Origin: Polaribacter septentrionalilitoris
GTDB lineage: Bacteria > Bacteroidota > Bacteroidia > Flavobacteriales > Flavobacteriaceae
Assembly: GCF_009832745.1 (NCBI RefSeq)
Contig: NZ_VRMJ01000042.1
Location: 310,001-374,000, forward strand
Reading direction: 5' to 3'
DNA: 64,000 nucleotides
A program made the translations under genes and the position numbers. Below are positions 1-8,034 of the stretch, piece by piece (the stretch's first letter is position 1; each line of letters begins with the position of its first letter). The notes beneath the pieces are model-generated. The model saw only the letters and a program-made list of their open reading frames with translations, was not told where the DNA came from and ran no database searches.

Positions 1-2
1 CA

Positions 3-611
3 CTTTCATTTACCTTATATATGTTACCTGGCTTATGGGGTGCTCCACTAAATTTAATAAGTGCTTTTCCACCTCCACAACACTATAGTGAGTCTCCTTA
101 TGGTGTAGGTTTCTCTAAACTTGGAACAGTTTCTATTAATCATTCAGACATTCCTAAAGGAGCACATTTAATGGCTCCACATGATATTTTAGCTTTTAAT
201 GATTACGATAAAGGTTTGGCTTATGCTAAAAAGATAAACAAGCCTGTATTAATTGATTTTACAGGTAAAGCCTGTGTAAACTGTAGAAAAATGGAACAAA
301 ATGTTTGGGTAAAGCCTAAAGTTTTAAATATCCTTAAAAATGATGTTGTTTTGATTTCTCTGTATGTTGATGATAAAAGAAAGCTAAAACCTAATGAGGT
401 TGTAGAATCTAAATTAAAACCAGGTAAAAAACTGAAATACATTGGTGAAAAATGGAGTGAATTACAAACAATTAAATACAAAGCCAACACGCAACCTCTA
501 TATGTTTTAATGGATCATAATGAAGCTAATTTGATAAGACCTGTTGCCTATACCCCAAATGTAGAAACTTATTACAATTGGTTAAAAAAAGGAGTAGCAA
601 ATTTTAAATAA
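3..611 (+). CDS. DsbD/CcdA-type thiol:disulfide interchange protein, C-terminal part (5' cut by window)
   Basis: The reading frame is open to the left edge, so this is a 3' fragment rather than a gene starting at the Met at 21. The first visible residues (SFTLYMLPGLWGAPL) resemble the last membrane segment of DsbD-like proteins. They are followed by a linker and a thioredoxin-fold domain. The domain has LIDFTGKACVNCRKME, with the redox pair CVNC at about residues 85-88 counted from the Met at 21, and a TQPLYVLMD segment resembling the cis-Pro loop. DsbD-family proteins pass electrons from cytoplasmic thioredoxin across the inner membrane to periplasmic disulfides. The domain has an unusual insert rich in Lys (around residues 115-140). 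Its relation to the PUL is unclear and it probably belongs to the flanking genome. The fold is confident; the exact subfamily is less so because the membrane part is missing. Confidence 0.8.
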   Translation, partial: LSFTLYMLPGLWGAPLNLISAFPPPQHYSESPYGVGFSKLGTVSINHSDIPKGAHLMAPHDILAFNDYDKGLAYAKKINKPVLIDFTGKACVNCRKMEQNVWVKPKVLNILKNDVVLISLYVDDKRKLKPNEVVESKLKPGKKLKYIGEKWSELQTIKYKANTQPLYVLMDHNEANLIRPVAYTPNVETYYNWLKKGVANFK

Positions 612-648
612 CTATTTTTGATTATTGATTTAAAATCGTTTAGCAACT

Positions 649-2145
649 ATGGCATCAACAAAAGAAAGTGTAATTAAATCTGATTTAGAAAACTATTTTA
701 ATCAATTTAGAGAAAATATTATTGGTATACATCAAACATTTCAATCTCCTTATGGAGAACAAAAATTGATTTATACAGATTGGACTGCAAGTGGAAGATT
801 GTATGGTCCTATCGAAGAAAAGTTAATGATCCAATTTGGCCCTTTTGTTGCCAATACGCATACAGAAACATCAACTTCTGGTGCGGCTATGACTCTAGCG
901 TATCATGAAGCCAGAAAAATTATAAAGAACCATGTAAATGCTAATAATAATGATGTTTTAATTACCACAGGTTCTGGAATGACAGGTGTTGTCAATAAGT
1001 TTCAAAGAATTTTGGGTTTAAAAGTTACTGAAAATTTAAAAGAACATACCACTATTCCTGATGACATAAAACCTATTATTTTCCTAAGTCATATGGAACA
1101 TCACTCTAATCAAACTTCTTGGCTAGAAACTATTGCAGATGTAGAAGTTGTTCCTTGTGATGATACTGGTTTAGTGTGTTTAAAAGAATTTGAAAAATGT
1201 ATTCAAAAATACCAAGATAGAAAGATTAAAATTGCTTCAATCACATCATGTTCTAATGTTACAGGAATTAAAACTCCATATCATAAAGTAGCAAAACTGA
1301 TTCATAAATACAATGGATTGTGTTTTGTAGACTTTGCCTGTTGTGCACCTTATGTAGCTATTGATATGCATCCTACTGATCAGGAAGAACAATTGGATGC
1401 CATTTTCTTCTCTCCTCATAAATTTTTAGGAGGCCCAGGAACTTCTGGAGTTTTGATATTTAATAAAAGTTTATACAAAAATACTGTTCCAGACAACCCT
1501 GGAGGAGGTACTGTAAGTTATACAAATCCTTGGGGACAACATGACTATTTTGATGATGTAGAAACACGTGAAGATGGAGGAACACCTGGTTTTTTACAAA
1601 CTATTAGAATTGCCCTTTCTATTCAATTAAAAGAGCAAATGGGTGTTGACAACATCAAAAAAAGAGAAGATGAAATTAATCAAGTGATCTTTAAAACCTT
1701 AGAAAGTTTACCTGAAGTAAAAATTTTAGCACCTAACCATAAAAATAGGTTGAGTATTTTTTCTTTTTATTTTGAAAAATATCACTTTAATTTAGTGGTA
1801 AAATTATTGAATGACCGTTTTGGAATTCAAACTAGAGGTGGATGCTCTTGCGCTGGAACTTATGGACATTTCTTACTGAACGTAGATCAGGAAGCATCTA
1901 ATAGAATTAAAGATGAGATTTTACATGGTTGTAATATTCAAAAACCAGGTTGGGTTCGTTTGTCTGTTCATCCTACAATAAGTTTAGAAGAATTAAACTT
2001 TGTCTGCGAATCTCTTCATAAATTATCAAAAAATATTGAAGAATGGTCTAAGGATTACGAGTATGACCCAATTAAAAATGATTATTATCATAAGACTATT
2101 CCTCCAATAGAAAAAAAGTTGGTAAAAGAATGGTTTAAAATGTAA
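649..2145 (+). CDS. Class V aminotransferase / cysteine-desulfurase-like PLP enzyme
   Basis: A 498-residue protein of PLP fold type I. Seen: the TGSGMTG phosphate-binding turn near residue 106, FLSHMEHHSNQTSW, a VDFACCAPY segment with the Asp that holds the pyridine nitrogen, and FFSPHKFLGGPGTSG carrying the expected Schiff-base Lys near residue 257. Near residue 400 is GGCSCAG, a Cys-rich stretch in the region where cysteine desulfurases carry their catalytic Cys. It is longer than SufS/IscS (about 400 residues), with a C-terminal extension of about 60 residues. The substrate is not evident; a selenocysteine lyase/desulfurase-like or other class V activity is possible. It lies 37 nt after the DsbD-like gene on the same strand and looks like a co-transcribed flanking gene unrelated to polysaccharide use. 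Confidence 0.8.
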   Translation: MASTKESVIKSDLENYFNQFRENIIGIHQTFQSPYGEQKLIYTDWTASGRLYGPIEEKLMIQFGPFVANTHTETSTSGAAMTLAYHEARKIIKNHVNANNNDVLITTGSGMTGVVNKFQRILGLKVTENLKEHTTIPDDIKPIIFLSHMEHHSNQTSWLETIADVEVVPCDDTGLVCLKEFEKCIQKYQDRKIKIASITSCSNVTGIKTPYHKVAKLIHKYNGLCFVDFACCAPYVAIDMHPTDQEEQLDAIFFSPHKFLGGPGTSGVLIFNKSLYKNTVPDNPGGGTVSYTNPWGQHDYFDDVETREDGGTPGFLQTIRIALSIQLKEQMGVDNIKKREDEINQVIFKTLESLPEVKILAPNHKNRLSIFSFYFEKYHFNLVVKLLNDRFGIQTRGGCSCAGTYGHFLLNVDQEASNRIKDEILHGCNIQKPGWVRLSVHPTISLEELNFVCESLHKLSKNIEEWSKDYEYDPIKNDYYHKTIPPIEKKLVKEWFKM

Positions 2146-2579
2146 AACTTTTTTGAATAAAAGGGTTCTCTAACAATTTAAGTAATTCTCAATTAAAAAG
2201 CATAAAACCATCTCTAACTATTTTGACAAGTAAGTTTTAAAAATAGTCAAAGAATTTAGAGAAAATAACTTTTAATTTGTTTTTTTACTCTTCTTTTTTT
2301 GCCTTTAGATAATTCAAAAGGAAGCGTTATAATTAAAAAAATTACTACAAAAAAATCTTTAATTTTTTTCACTAAAAACATCAATAAACTAATTTTTTAA
2401 ATCATTTATTAAAGTGACAGATAATACACTTTATAAAATAAAAACAGAATTGTTAAAAAAGATAAAACACATTACTATTAAGAAACACATACTTCTTTAT
2501 TGAGATAGAATTAAGATAATACTATATTAGAATTATTATCAAACTCTAATCATCTTAAACAGGAATCAATTTACAATTA
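2146..2579. other. Intergenic region with an imperfect inverted repeat
   Basis: This 434-nt stretch separates the + strand aminotransferase from the - strand permease cluster. It is very AT-rich and I found no convincing ORF. An imperfect 17-nt inverted repeat has arms at 2211-2227 and 2246-2262 (14 of 17 positions complementary: TCTCTAACTATTTTGAC against GTCAAAGAATTTAGAGA). It could be a hairpin near the convergent ends, but lacks a clean T-run directly after the stem on either strand, so it is not called a terminator. Confidence 0.4.
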
Positions 2580-2747
2580 TTACTCTTCTTTCATCCAAAA
2601 AGGTGTAACAATAAACCATATAATTGTACCAATTAACATAAGAATCTTTGCATTGGTTGCCTCTAAACTTCCTAAAAACAAAAGTATGCTAGCTAACAGT
2701 ATTAAAATACCTATCGATAAAGTACTTATTAATTTTAGTATTTTCAT
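2580..2747 (-). CDS. 55-aa small membrane protein, coupled to NCS1 permease
   Basis: Translating the minus strand from the ATG at 2747 gives 55 residues, starting MKILKLISTLSIGILIL and ending PFWMKEE, then TAA. Two hydrophobic segments (about residues 7-27 and 35-51) are separated by a short polar turn (SLEATNAK). The predicted shape is a two-helix hairpin with a positively charged N-terminus and an acidic C-terminus. The ATG lies 3 nt after the permease stop codon, so the pair is very likely translated from one message. I do not recognise a named family. By analogy with other small proteins encoded beside carriers, it may be an accessory subunit or stabiliser, but that is inference. Support for coding is the intact frame, membrane character and tight spacing. 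Confidence 0.65.
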   Translation of the reverse strand: MKILKLISTLSIGILILLASILLFLGSLEATNAKILMLIGTIIWFIVTPFWMKEE

Positions 2748-2750
2748 AAT

Positions 2751-4145
2751 TTAAGATTTTTGAAGTTTCATAATCATTACATATAATAAACTAGAAGCAA
2801 TCCAACAAGGTATTACTGCATAGGCAGGAAATAAATCTTTTGCGAAGATAAAGTACAAACCTAATGCAACAGGAAGCACCCAAGCCAATAAAACAGCAAC
2901 ATTAAAACCTGTCCCTTTTTGGTCCGCATAATCTTCTGTAAAATTCATTTTCTTTGCTAAATAATGGTTTACAAAAATTACTCCTCCCATTGGACCTAAG
3001 ATTGTGCCATACAGACCTACAAAATCAAGCAATTTACCTGAAAGTGAAGGAAAAATACCAGCTGCTGTTGCAACGACACCTGCTAAAATTACGCCCGAAT
3101 AAGACTTAGCTTTAGAAGGGAACAAGCTTTGAAAAGCAAGACCAGCACGATAAATCGTTGGGTTAGCAGTTGTCCAGCCAGCAATAATTACACAGATTAT
3201 ACCTGTCCAACCAACAACACTCCATGCTAAAGCTCCAGGATTAGCAGAAATATCTCCAGTTAGTTTAATTTGAGCAGCTAACATAAAAGAAGCACAAATC
3301 CAAGCCATATAATGACCTAAGAACATTCCTATTGATGGTCCCCAACCAGCACGAGTATCTTTTGCAAAACGCATAATAGACAAATCTGCCATTCCAAAAT
3401 GCATTGCAGCATTACACAACCAAGAAAAAATTACAATTTTCCAAAAACCAAAATCCACTTTACCACTTACAGACTGAACCACTCCTACACCTTTGTCCCA
3501 TTCTGTTAATAAACTATCCCAAGAAGTAACTTCCATTTGAGTTAAAGCAGATATACCACAAGCTGCAAAGACAACAATCATCCAAGGTGCAGCAATGTTA
3601 GCAAATTTAGAAACTGTATTGTAACCGGCAGCAGCCACAACCGTCATTACTACACCTACAATGATGACAATCATTGAAAATGCAGGTGTACTTAAACCAA
3701 AAATATTTTCAGGTACAGAAAAATTAATATCAAAAGGAATACCTACAGCACTTGCAGAAACTGTAATCATAGCCCCTGCTAAAAAACAAAAAAGCACACC
3801 ATTTACCACATTATACACTTTTACTAAATGTTTACCAGCAATTTTTTCTAATTGATAATATAATGTTAGTTTTTTAGATACAGCTATGGGAGCTACAATA
3901 TACCTCCACGTAAGAATAGCCAAAACATTACCAATAAATAATCCTAATAATAAATCTTTTAAACTTGCACCTGCAGCTAAAAACAAGGGCCCAATCATAA
4001 ATTCGGTACCAGCTGCATGTTCTCCTGCATACATTCCTAAAAAAGATTTCCATCCTTTTAATTTAGAAGTTGGAACTGGAGTTGTTTCAAATTCTCCTCC
4101 AGAGTTAGCTTCTAGAGCCAATTCCTCTATATGATTTTCAGACAT
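2751..4145 (-). CDS. NCS1-type (purine/cytosine permease-like) symporter
   Basis: A 464-residue polytopic protein with about 12 hydrophobic segments. It begins with a soluble tail of about 35 residues, followed by WKSFLGMYAGEHAAGTEFMIGPLFLAAG, the position of the first-helix substrate/Na+ site in nucleobase:cation symporter-1 proteins. Length and helix pattern match CytX/CodB-like carriers. Known NCS1 substrates are nucleobases, hydantoins and thiamin precursors. Here the promoter carries the same operator-like motif at the same spacing as the rhamnose catabolic operon (see the regulatory entries), so a role in uptake of rhamnose, lactate or another breakdown product is a reasonable inference. 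No RhaT- or FucP-like MFS gene is seen in the window. The family is confident; the substrate is unknown. Confidence 0.75.
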   Translation of the reverse strand: MSENHIEELALEANSGGEFETTPVPTSKLKGWKSFLGMYAGEHAAGTEFMIGPLFLAAGASLKDLLLGLFIGNVLAILTWRYIVAPIAVSKKLTLYYQLEKIAGKHLVKVYNVVNGVLFCFLAGAMITVSASAVGIPFDINFSVPENIFGLSTPAFSMIVIIVGVVMTVVAAAGYNTVSKFANIAAPWMIVVFAACGISALTQMEVTSWDSLLTEWDKGVGVVQSVSGKVDFGFWKIVIFSWLCNAAMHFGMADLSIMRFAKDTRAGWGPSIGMFLGHYMAWICASFMLAAQIKLTGDISANPGALAWSVVGWTGIICVIIAGWTTANPTIYRAGLAFQSLFPSKAKSYSGVILAGVVATAAGIFPSLSGKLLDFVGLYGTILGPMGGVIFVNHYLAKKMNFTEDYADQKGTGFNVAVLLAWVLPVALGLYFIFAKDLFPAYAVIPCWIASSLLYVMIMKLQKS

Positions 4146-4450
4146 AATTTCTTAGTTAGTTTATTAGTAAATGATTCTTTATTATTTGTTAAGTAAAAAT
4201 GATCTTTATCTTTTTATTAACAAAGTTGGTAGATACGAAAATATGGCATCAACAAAAAAACTGTATCCTGCACTGTACGGTTTTTAATATTAAAATATTA
4301 ACTTACTTTAAATATTAGAATTAATTAATACTTAAAATTCAATAAATTCTTATTTTAAATCATAAATGATTTTATCATCAGGCTAGAACAAGACACCAGA
4401 AAATTAAGTTTTATCTATTTTTACAAAAACTCTATTTGATCAATAAACAA
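4146..4450. other. Divergent intergenic region, permease / esterase
   Basis: This 305-nt region lies between two divergent genes. It holds the permease promoter-operator listed separately. No clear -7 box was found for the + strand esterase and no ORF of note is visible. Confidence 0.4.
4236..4281 (-). promoter_or_regulatory. Putative promoter and operator of the NCS1 permease
   Basis: Read on the minus strand, TATTTTCG (4243-4236) resembles the Bacteroidetes -7 box TAnnTTTG with one mismatch. Upstream at 4263-4281 lies the plus-strand motif GTATCCTGCACTGTACGGT. The same motif with few changes occurs in front of rhaEW (14294-14312), again starting exactly 20 nt beyond the end of the -7-like box. 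It overlaps the expected -33 region. Which regulator binds is inferred (one of the two GntR-type proteins). Confidence 0.6.
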
Positions 4451-5227
4451 ATGAAAAAAATAATATTTAGTCTATTAACCTTATTATTACTTACCAGTTT
4501 TCAGCAAACTAAAAGTATTGTAAAAACACTTGACAAGATAAACAATACTTTCAAAACCATGGAAGTAAAGCTTATAAATTGGCCAAAAAACTTACAACCT
4601 AAATTAAGGAAGTTAAAAAGGACTGCTTTTATTGCTTTTCCTAAAAAAGAAATGAAAGGGAAAATACCTCTTCTAATATCACTTCATGGAGGTGGTGGAA
4701 AAAAATGGTCTATTGAAGAACAATTAAAACGTTCTGCAAAGGTAAAAGGTCTCTCGCTTGTTGAATTGGCTGGTAAAAATCTTATACTATTAGAACCAAA
4801 TTCTTCAGAAAAATGGGACCCCAAAACACTTAACATCATGCTAGATTATATACTTGAGACCTACTCTCAAATAGATCATAGTCGTATTTATGTTATAGGA
4901 CACAGTATGGGAGGGCGAGGTTCTTGGGATTGGATACAACAATCTTCTGAACGTTTTGCAGCTGCTGCACCTGGTGGATTTAGTGGGGTTTCAGAAAACG
5001 ACAACTTTGCAAAACTTGCTAATTTCCCTATATATGGAATGGTTGGTGGTGAGGATGGTAAGAATGTAGCATCCGTAAAAAAAATGGTTACTCTTTTAAA
5101 GGCGACTGGTAATAAAAATGTAAAATACGTTGCTTTTCCTGGAGCTAATCATTCACAAGGAAACAAAAAATTATTTAGTCAAGTTGAATGTATAGATTGG
5201 ATGCTTAACTTTTCTTCTAAGAAGTAG
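4451..5227 (+). CDS. Secreted alpha/beta hydrolase (esterase / PHB-depolymerase-like)
   Basis: The start is the ATG at 4451. A TTG five codons upstream is also in frame, but the ATG begins the signal peptide directly (MKKIIFSLLTLLLLTSFQQ). The alpha/beta-hydrolase core shows an oxyanion HGGGG motif (LISLHGGGGKKW, around residue 80), a nucleophile elbow GHSMGG with Ser about 152, and a late His in FPGANHSQG (about 235); the acid is probably in the MVGGEDGKN segment. About 258 residues is normal for LpqC/feruloyl-esterase or phospholipase/carboxylesterase-like enzymes. In this locus it may remove acyl groups from the polysaccharide or its fragments, but no substrate-specific feature is visible. 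It converges on the aldehyde dehydrogenase gene across a strong bidirectional terminator. Confidence 0.75.
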   Translation: MKKIIFSLLTLLLLTSFQQTKSIVKTLDKINNTFKTMEVKLINWPKNLQPKLRKLKRTAFIAFPKKEMKGKIPLLISLHGGGGKKWSIEEQLKRSAKVKGLSLVELAGKNLILLEPNSSEKWDPKTLNIMLDYILETYSQIDHSRIYVIGHSMGGRGSWDWIQQSSERFAAAAPGGFSGVSENDNFAKLANFPIYGMVGGEDGKNVASVKKMVTLLKATGNKNVKYVAFPGANHSQGNKKLFSQVECIDWMLNFSSKK

Positions 5228-5250
5228 TTTCCAGTTTTACCAATAAATAG

Positions 5251-5288
5251 AAAAAACTCAGTTAAAATTAAATTTAACTGAGTTTTTT
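5251..5288. terminator. Bidirectional Rho-independent terminator
   Basis: A perfect 16-bp stem: arm 5251-5266 (AAAAAACTCAGTTAAA), loop ATTAAA, arm 5273-5288. It has an A-run on one side and a T-run on the other, so it can end transcription of both convergent genes (esterase + and aldehyde dehydrogenase -). Confidence 0.9.
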
Positions 5289-5306
5289 TTAAGTTTAAAG
5301 AATACC

Positions 5307-6746
5307 CTAGTAATATTTAGCGTATACTACTTTAGTATGTAAATACTCTTCCATACCATGTTTACCGTCTGCACCACCTACTCCAGATTTTTTCCATCCT
5401 GCATGAAAACCTTGAATAGCTTCAAAATGCTCTCTATTTACATAAGTTTCACCAAAATGTAAACCATTTGTAGCCTTCATAATATTATTAAAGTTTTCTG
5501 AGAAAATAGAAGATGTTAATCCGAATTCTGTATCATTAGACATAGCAATAGCTTCCTCTAAAGTATTAAATTTCATAACTGGTAAAACTGGTCCAAAAAC
5601 TTCTTCTTGAATAATTTGACTGCTCTGTTTAACATTGGTTAACAAAGTAGGATTGTAAAAATATCCTTTATCAAATTTATCTGGTCTATCACCCCCAAGT
5701 AAAACTTCAGCTCCTTCTTTCTTAGCAAACTCAACCATTTCTGTAATTTTATCTAACTGATCTTTAGACACCAAACTACTCATATCTGCATTTACACCTG
5801 TTAAGGCATCTTCAATAGTCACTTCGCTCATTTTCTTAGTTAGCTTGTCTACAAATTCATCATAAATGCTGTCTTCAACATACACGCGTTCTGCACAGTT
5901 ACAAACTTGTCCACTAAAAATAACTTTTGAAGATACAACTGAATTGATTGCTAAATCTAAATTCGCATCTGCACAAACTATGGCTGGTGCTTTACCTCCT
6001 AACTCTAAAGAAACTTTGGTAATATTCTCAGCAGCAGCTTCAATAATTTTTTGACCTGCACCAACACTCCCTGTTAAACTAATAATACCAGTGATAGGGC
6101 TTTTAGACAATGCATTACCAACAGTTCTACCTGCACCACAAACAAAATTTAAAACACCTCTTGGTAAATCAATTTTTTGGATGAAATCTGCAAATTCCAT
6201 AATTGTATTTGGAGCTTCTGAACTTGGTTTAATAACACAAGTATTTCCTGTAATTAAAGATGCTGCAACTTTACGTGCCATTACAAAAAACGGGAAATTC
6301 CAAGGGCAAATACCTACTGCAACCCCAATTGGAACTTTATGTAAATAAATGTGCTCTTTTTCTCTATCACTCTGAATAATTTCTCCTTCAATTCTTCTTG
6401 CCCAACCTGCATTATAATCAAAATAATCTGCTGTTACATCAATTTCTACTTGTGCTAAACCAATTACCTTAGCTTGTTCTTTAGACAATGTTTCTGCTAG
6501 AAACACCCTATTTTCTCTAATTACATCTGCCATTTTATGTAAAAATGCAGCTCTTTGTATTGCTGGTAAAGCTTCCCAAGCAGGTTGTGCTGCTTGAGCT
6601 GCTTCTAATGCATTGTTAGCATCTTCTACAGTTCCTGTAGATATTGTACTAATTACTTCTTCTGTACACGGATTTAAAATCTCTATTACAGAAGTTGCTT
6701 TAGAATCTATAAACTCTCCGTTTATATATTGTTTGTAATGTTTCAT
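5307..6746 (-). CDS. aldA: Aldehyde dehydrogenase, probable lactaldehyde dehydrogenase
   Basis: A 479-residue NAD(P)-dependent aldehyde dehydrogenase of normal length. Visible motifs are GICPWNFPFFVMARK and CVIKPSSEAP (cofactor site), GSVGAG (about residues 226-231), the general base Glu in VSLELGGKAP, and the catalytic Cys in SGQVCNCAERV (about residue 283). The E. coli AldA-type role is to oxidise L-lactaldehyde, made when rhamnulose-1-phosphate is cleaved, to L-lactate. Its position behind the lactate dehydrogenase and rhamnose genes supports that role; glycolaldehyde or another aldehyde from uronate or deoxysugar breakdown is possible. A hairpin terminator separates it from the gene upstream, so expression may be partly independent. 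The fused dehydrogenase domain of RhaEW could do the same reaction. Confidence 0.82.
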   Translation of the reverse strand: MKHYKQYINGEFIDSKATSVIEILNPCTEEVISTISTGTVEDANNALEAAQAAQPAWEALPAIQRAAFLHKMADVIRENRVFLAETLSKEQAKVIGLAQVEIDVTADYFDYNAGWARRIEGEIIQSDREKEHIYLHKVPIGVAVGICPWNFPFFVMARKVAASLITGNTCVIKPSSEAPNTIMEFADFIQKIDLPRGVLNFVCGAGRTVGNALSKSPITGIISLTGSVGAGQKIIEAAAENITKVSLELGGKAPAIVCADANLDLAINSVVSSKVIFSGQVCNCAERVYVEDSIYDEFVDKLTKKMSEVTIEDALTGVNADMSSLVSKDQLDKITEMVEFAKKEGAEVLLGGDRPDKFDKGYFYNPTLLTNVKQSSQIIQEEVFGPVLPVMKFNTLEEAIAMSNDTEFGLTSSIFSENFNNIMKATNGLHFGETYVNREHFEAIQGFHAGWKKSGVGGADGKHGMEEYLHTKVVYAKYY

Positions 6747-6787
6747 GTTTTTATAGTTAATTGTTTAATTTTTATTTTTTAACACAA

Positions 6788-6821
6788 AAAACTTCAGTAA
6801 CTAAATAGTTTCTGAAGTTTT
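6788..6821 (-). terminator. Rho-independent terminator/attenuator between lldD and aldA
   Basis: The arms AAAACTTCAG (6788-6797) and CTGAAGTTTT (6812-6821) pair perfectly over 10 bp. Inside, AACTA/TAGTT adds a further 5 bp after one mismatch. On the minus strand the stem runs into a T-rich tract (6793-6786). It lies 42 nt past the stop of the lactate dehydrogenase and 41 nt before the aldA start. Confidence 0.75.
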
Positions 6822-6867
6822 ATAATACTATATTTTATAAATAATAACAGTATTAATAATTTTGTTT

Positions 6868-8016
6868 CTATTTAATTAAATGATCTGGAAAATCAGAAGT
6901 TTTTTCGCAACATAACTGCTCCATAACCTGCTGTAATTCAGTTTTTAATAAAGATATTGTGTGATCTCCTCCTTTTTTACCAAGTGCAGAAACACCATAC
7001 ATAAATGAGCGTCCCATAAATGTAAATTTAGCACCGCTAGCCATTGCTCTCGCTACGTCTGGTCCAGAACGAATTCCACTATCCATCATTACTTCTATCT
7101 GATCTCCATATTTTTCTGCAATTGTAGCAAGAGGTTTTATAGTGGACTCTCCAGCATCTAATTGTCTTCCACCATGGTTTGAAACTATAATTCCATCTAA
7201 ACCTAAACGAATGGCCTGTTCAGCATCATAATGAGATGCTACACCTTTTATCACCAATTTACCCTTCCACATGTCTCTAATAGGTTTAATTTTTTCTTCA
7301 TTTAAGCGACCAGAAAAAGTTTGATCCATAAATTTACCTAATTGCTTTAAATCTAAATTTTTAGGCATATATGGTTTTAGAGTAGCAAAACTAGGTATCC
7401 CATGTTTTAAAGTTTGTAAGCTCCAATGGGGATGCGTAAAACCTTCTAATATATTTGCTAAATTCATTTTTGGTGGCATTGCCAAACCATTTCTAATATC
7501 TCTTGGTCTAAATCCAAAAGTAGGGACATCACATAAAATCACTAAAACAGGACATTCTGCTGCTGCTGCTCTGTTTATAATATCATCTCTTAACCTTTCT
7601 TCTGTAGGGTGGTACAATTGAAACCACGCTTTACCTTCTGTTAATTCTGCTGCTCTTTCTATACTTGTTGTTGTAACTGTACTTAAAATAAAAGGAATAT
7701 TATGTTTAAACGCAGCTTTTGCCAATATTTCAGGTGAATTTGGCCACATTAAACCTTGTAATCCAACAGGTGCAATACCAAAAGGAGCATCATATTCTAT
7801 CCCAAATAATTTTGTTTTAGTTGACGAACCTCCATGATTTCTTAAATAATTTGGTTCTAATTGTACTTCTCTTAATTCTGAAGTATTTCTAATAAGATTT
7901 ACATCTTCATTACAACCACCATCTAGGTACTCAAAAGCAAATTTTGGTATTTTTTTTTGAGCACGTTTTCTTAGATCGTCTATTGAAGGGTATCTTGTAT
8001 CAAAAGATAAAGCCAT
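6868..8016 (-). CDS. lldD: FMN-dependent L-lactate dehydrogenase / alpha-hydroxy acid oxidase
   Basis: A 382-residue TIM-barrel flavoprotein. Seen: FAFEYLDGGCNEDVNL at the N-terminus, APVGLQGLMWP, WFQLYHP, the VIKGVAS Lys strand, and the active-site IVSNHGGRQLD (about residue 280) with the His base and Arg, followed by DSGIRSGPDVARAMASGA and the FMN phosphate site. This is the signature of the LldD / glycolate oxidase / mandelate dehydrogenase family. Next to rhamnose genes the logical substrate is L-lactate, formed from lactaldehyde and oxidised to pyruvate with electrons to the quinone pool. It begins 18 nt after the aldolase-like gene and is probably co-transcribed with it. A minor alternative is another 2-hydroxy acid. 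Confidence 0.85.
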   Translation of the reverse strand: MALSFDTRYPSIDDLRKRAQKKIPKFAFEYLDGGCNEDVNLIRNTSELREVQLEPNYLRNHGGSSTKTKLFGIEYDAPFGIAPVGLQGLMWPNSPEILAKAAFKHNIPFILSTVTTTSIERAAELTEGKAWFQLYHPTEERLRDDIINRAAAAECPVLVILCDVPTFGFRPRDIRNGLAMPPKMNLANILEGFTHPHWSLQTLKHGIPSFATLKPYMPKNLDLKQLGKFMDQTFSGRLNEEKIKPIRDMWKGKLVIKGVASHYDAEQAIRLGLDGIIVSNHGGRQLDAGESTIKPLATIAEKYGDQIEVMMDSGIRSGPDVARAMASGAKFTFMGRSFMYGVSALGKKGGDHTISLLKTELQQVMEQLCCEKTSDFPDHLIK

Positions 8017-8034
8017 ATTTGTAATATTTTTATT

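Noticed and set aside
2211..2262. Imperfect inverted repeat as terminator of the aminotransferase gene
   Set aside because: Three mismatches in 17 bp, long loop and no clean T-run after the stem.
4436..4450. TTG start of the esterase five codons upstream
   Set aside because: The ATG at 4451 begins the signal peptide directly and is the simpler start.
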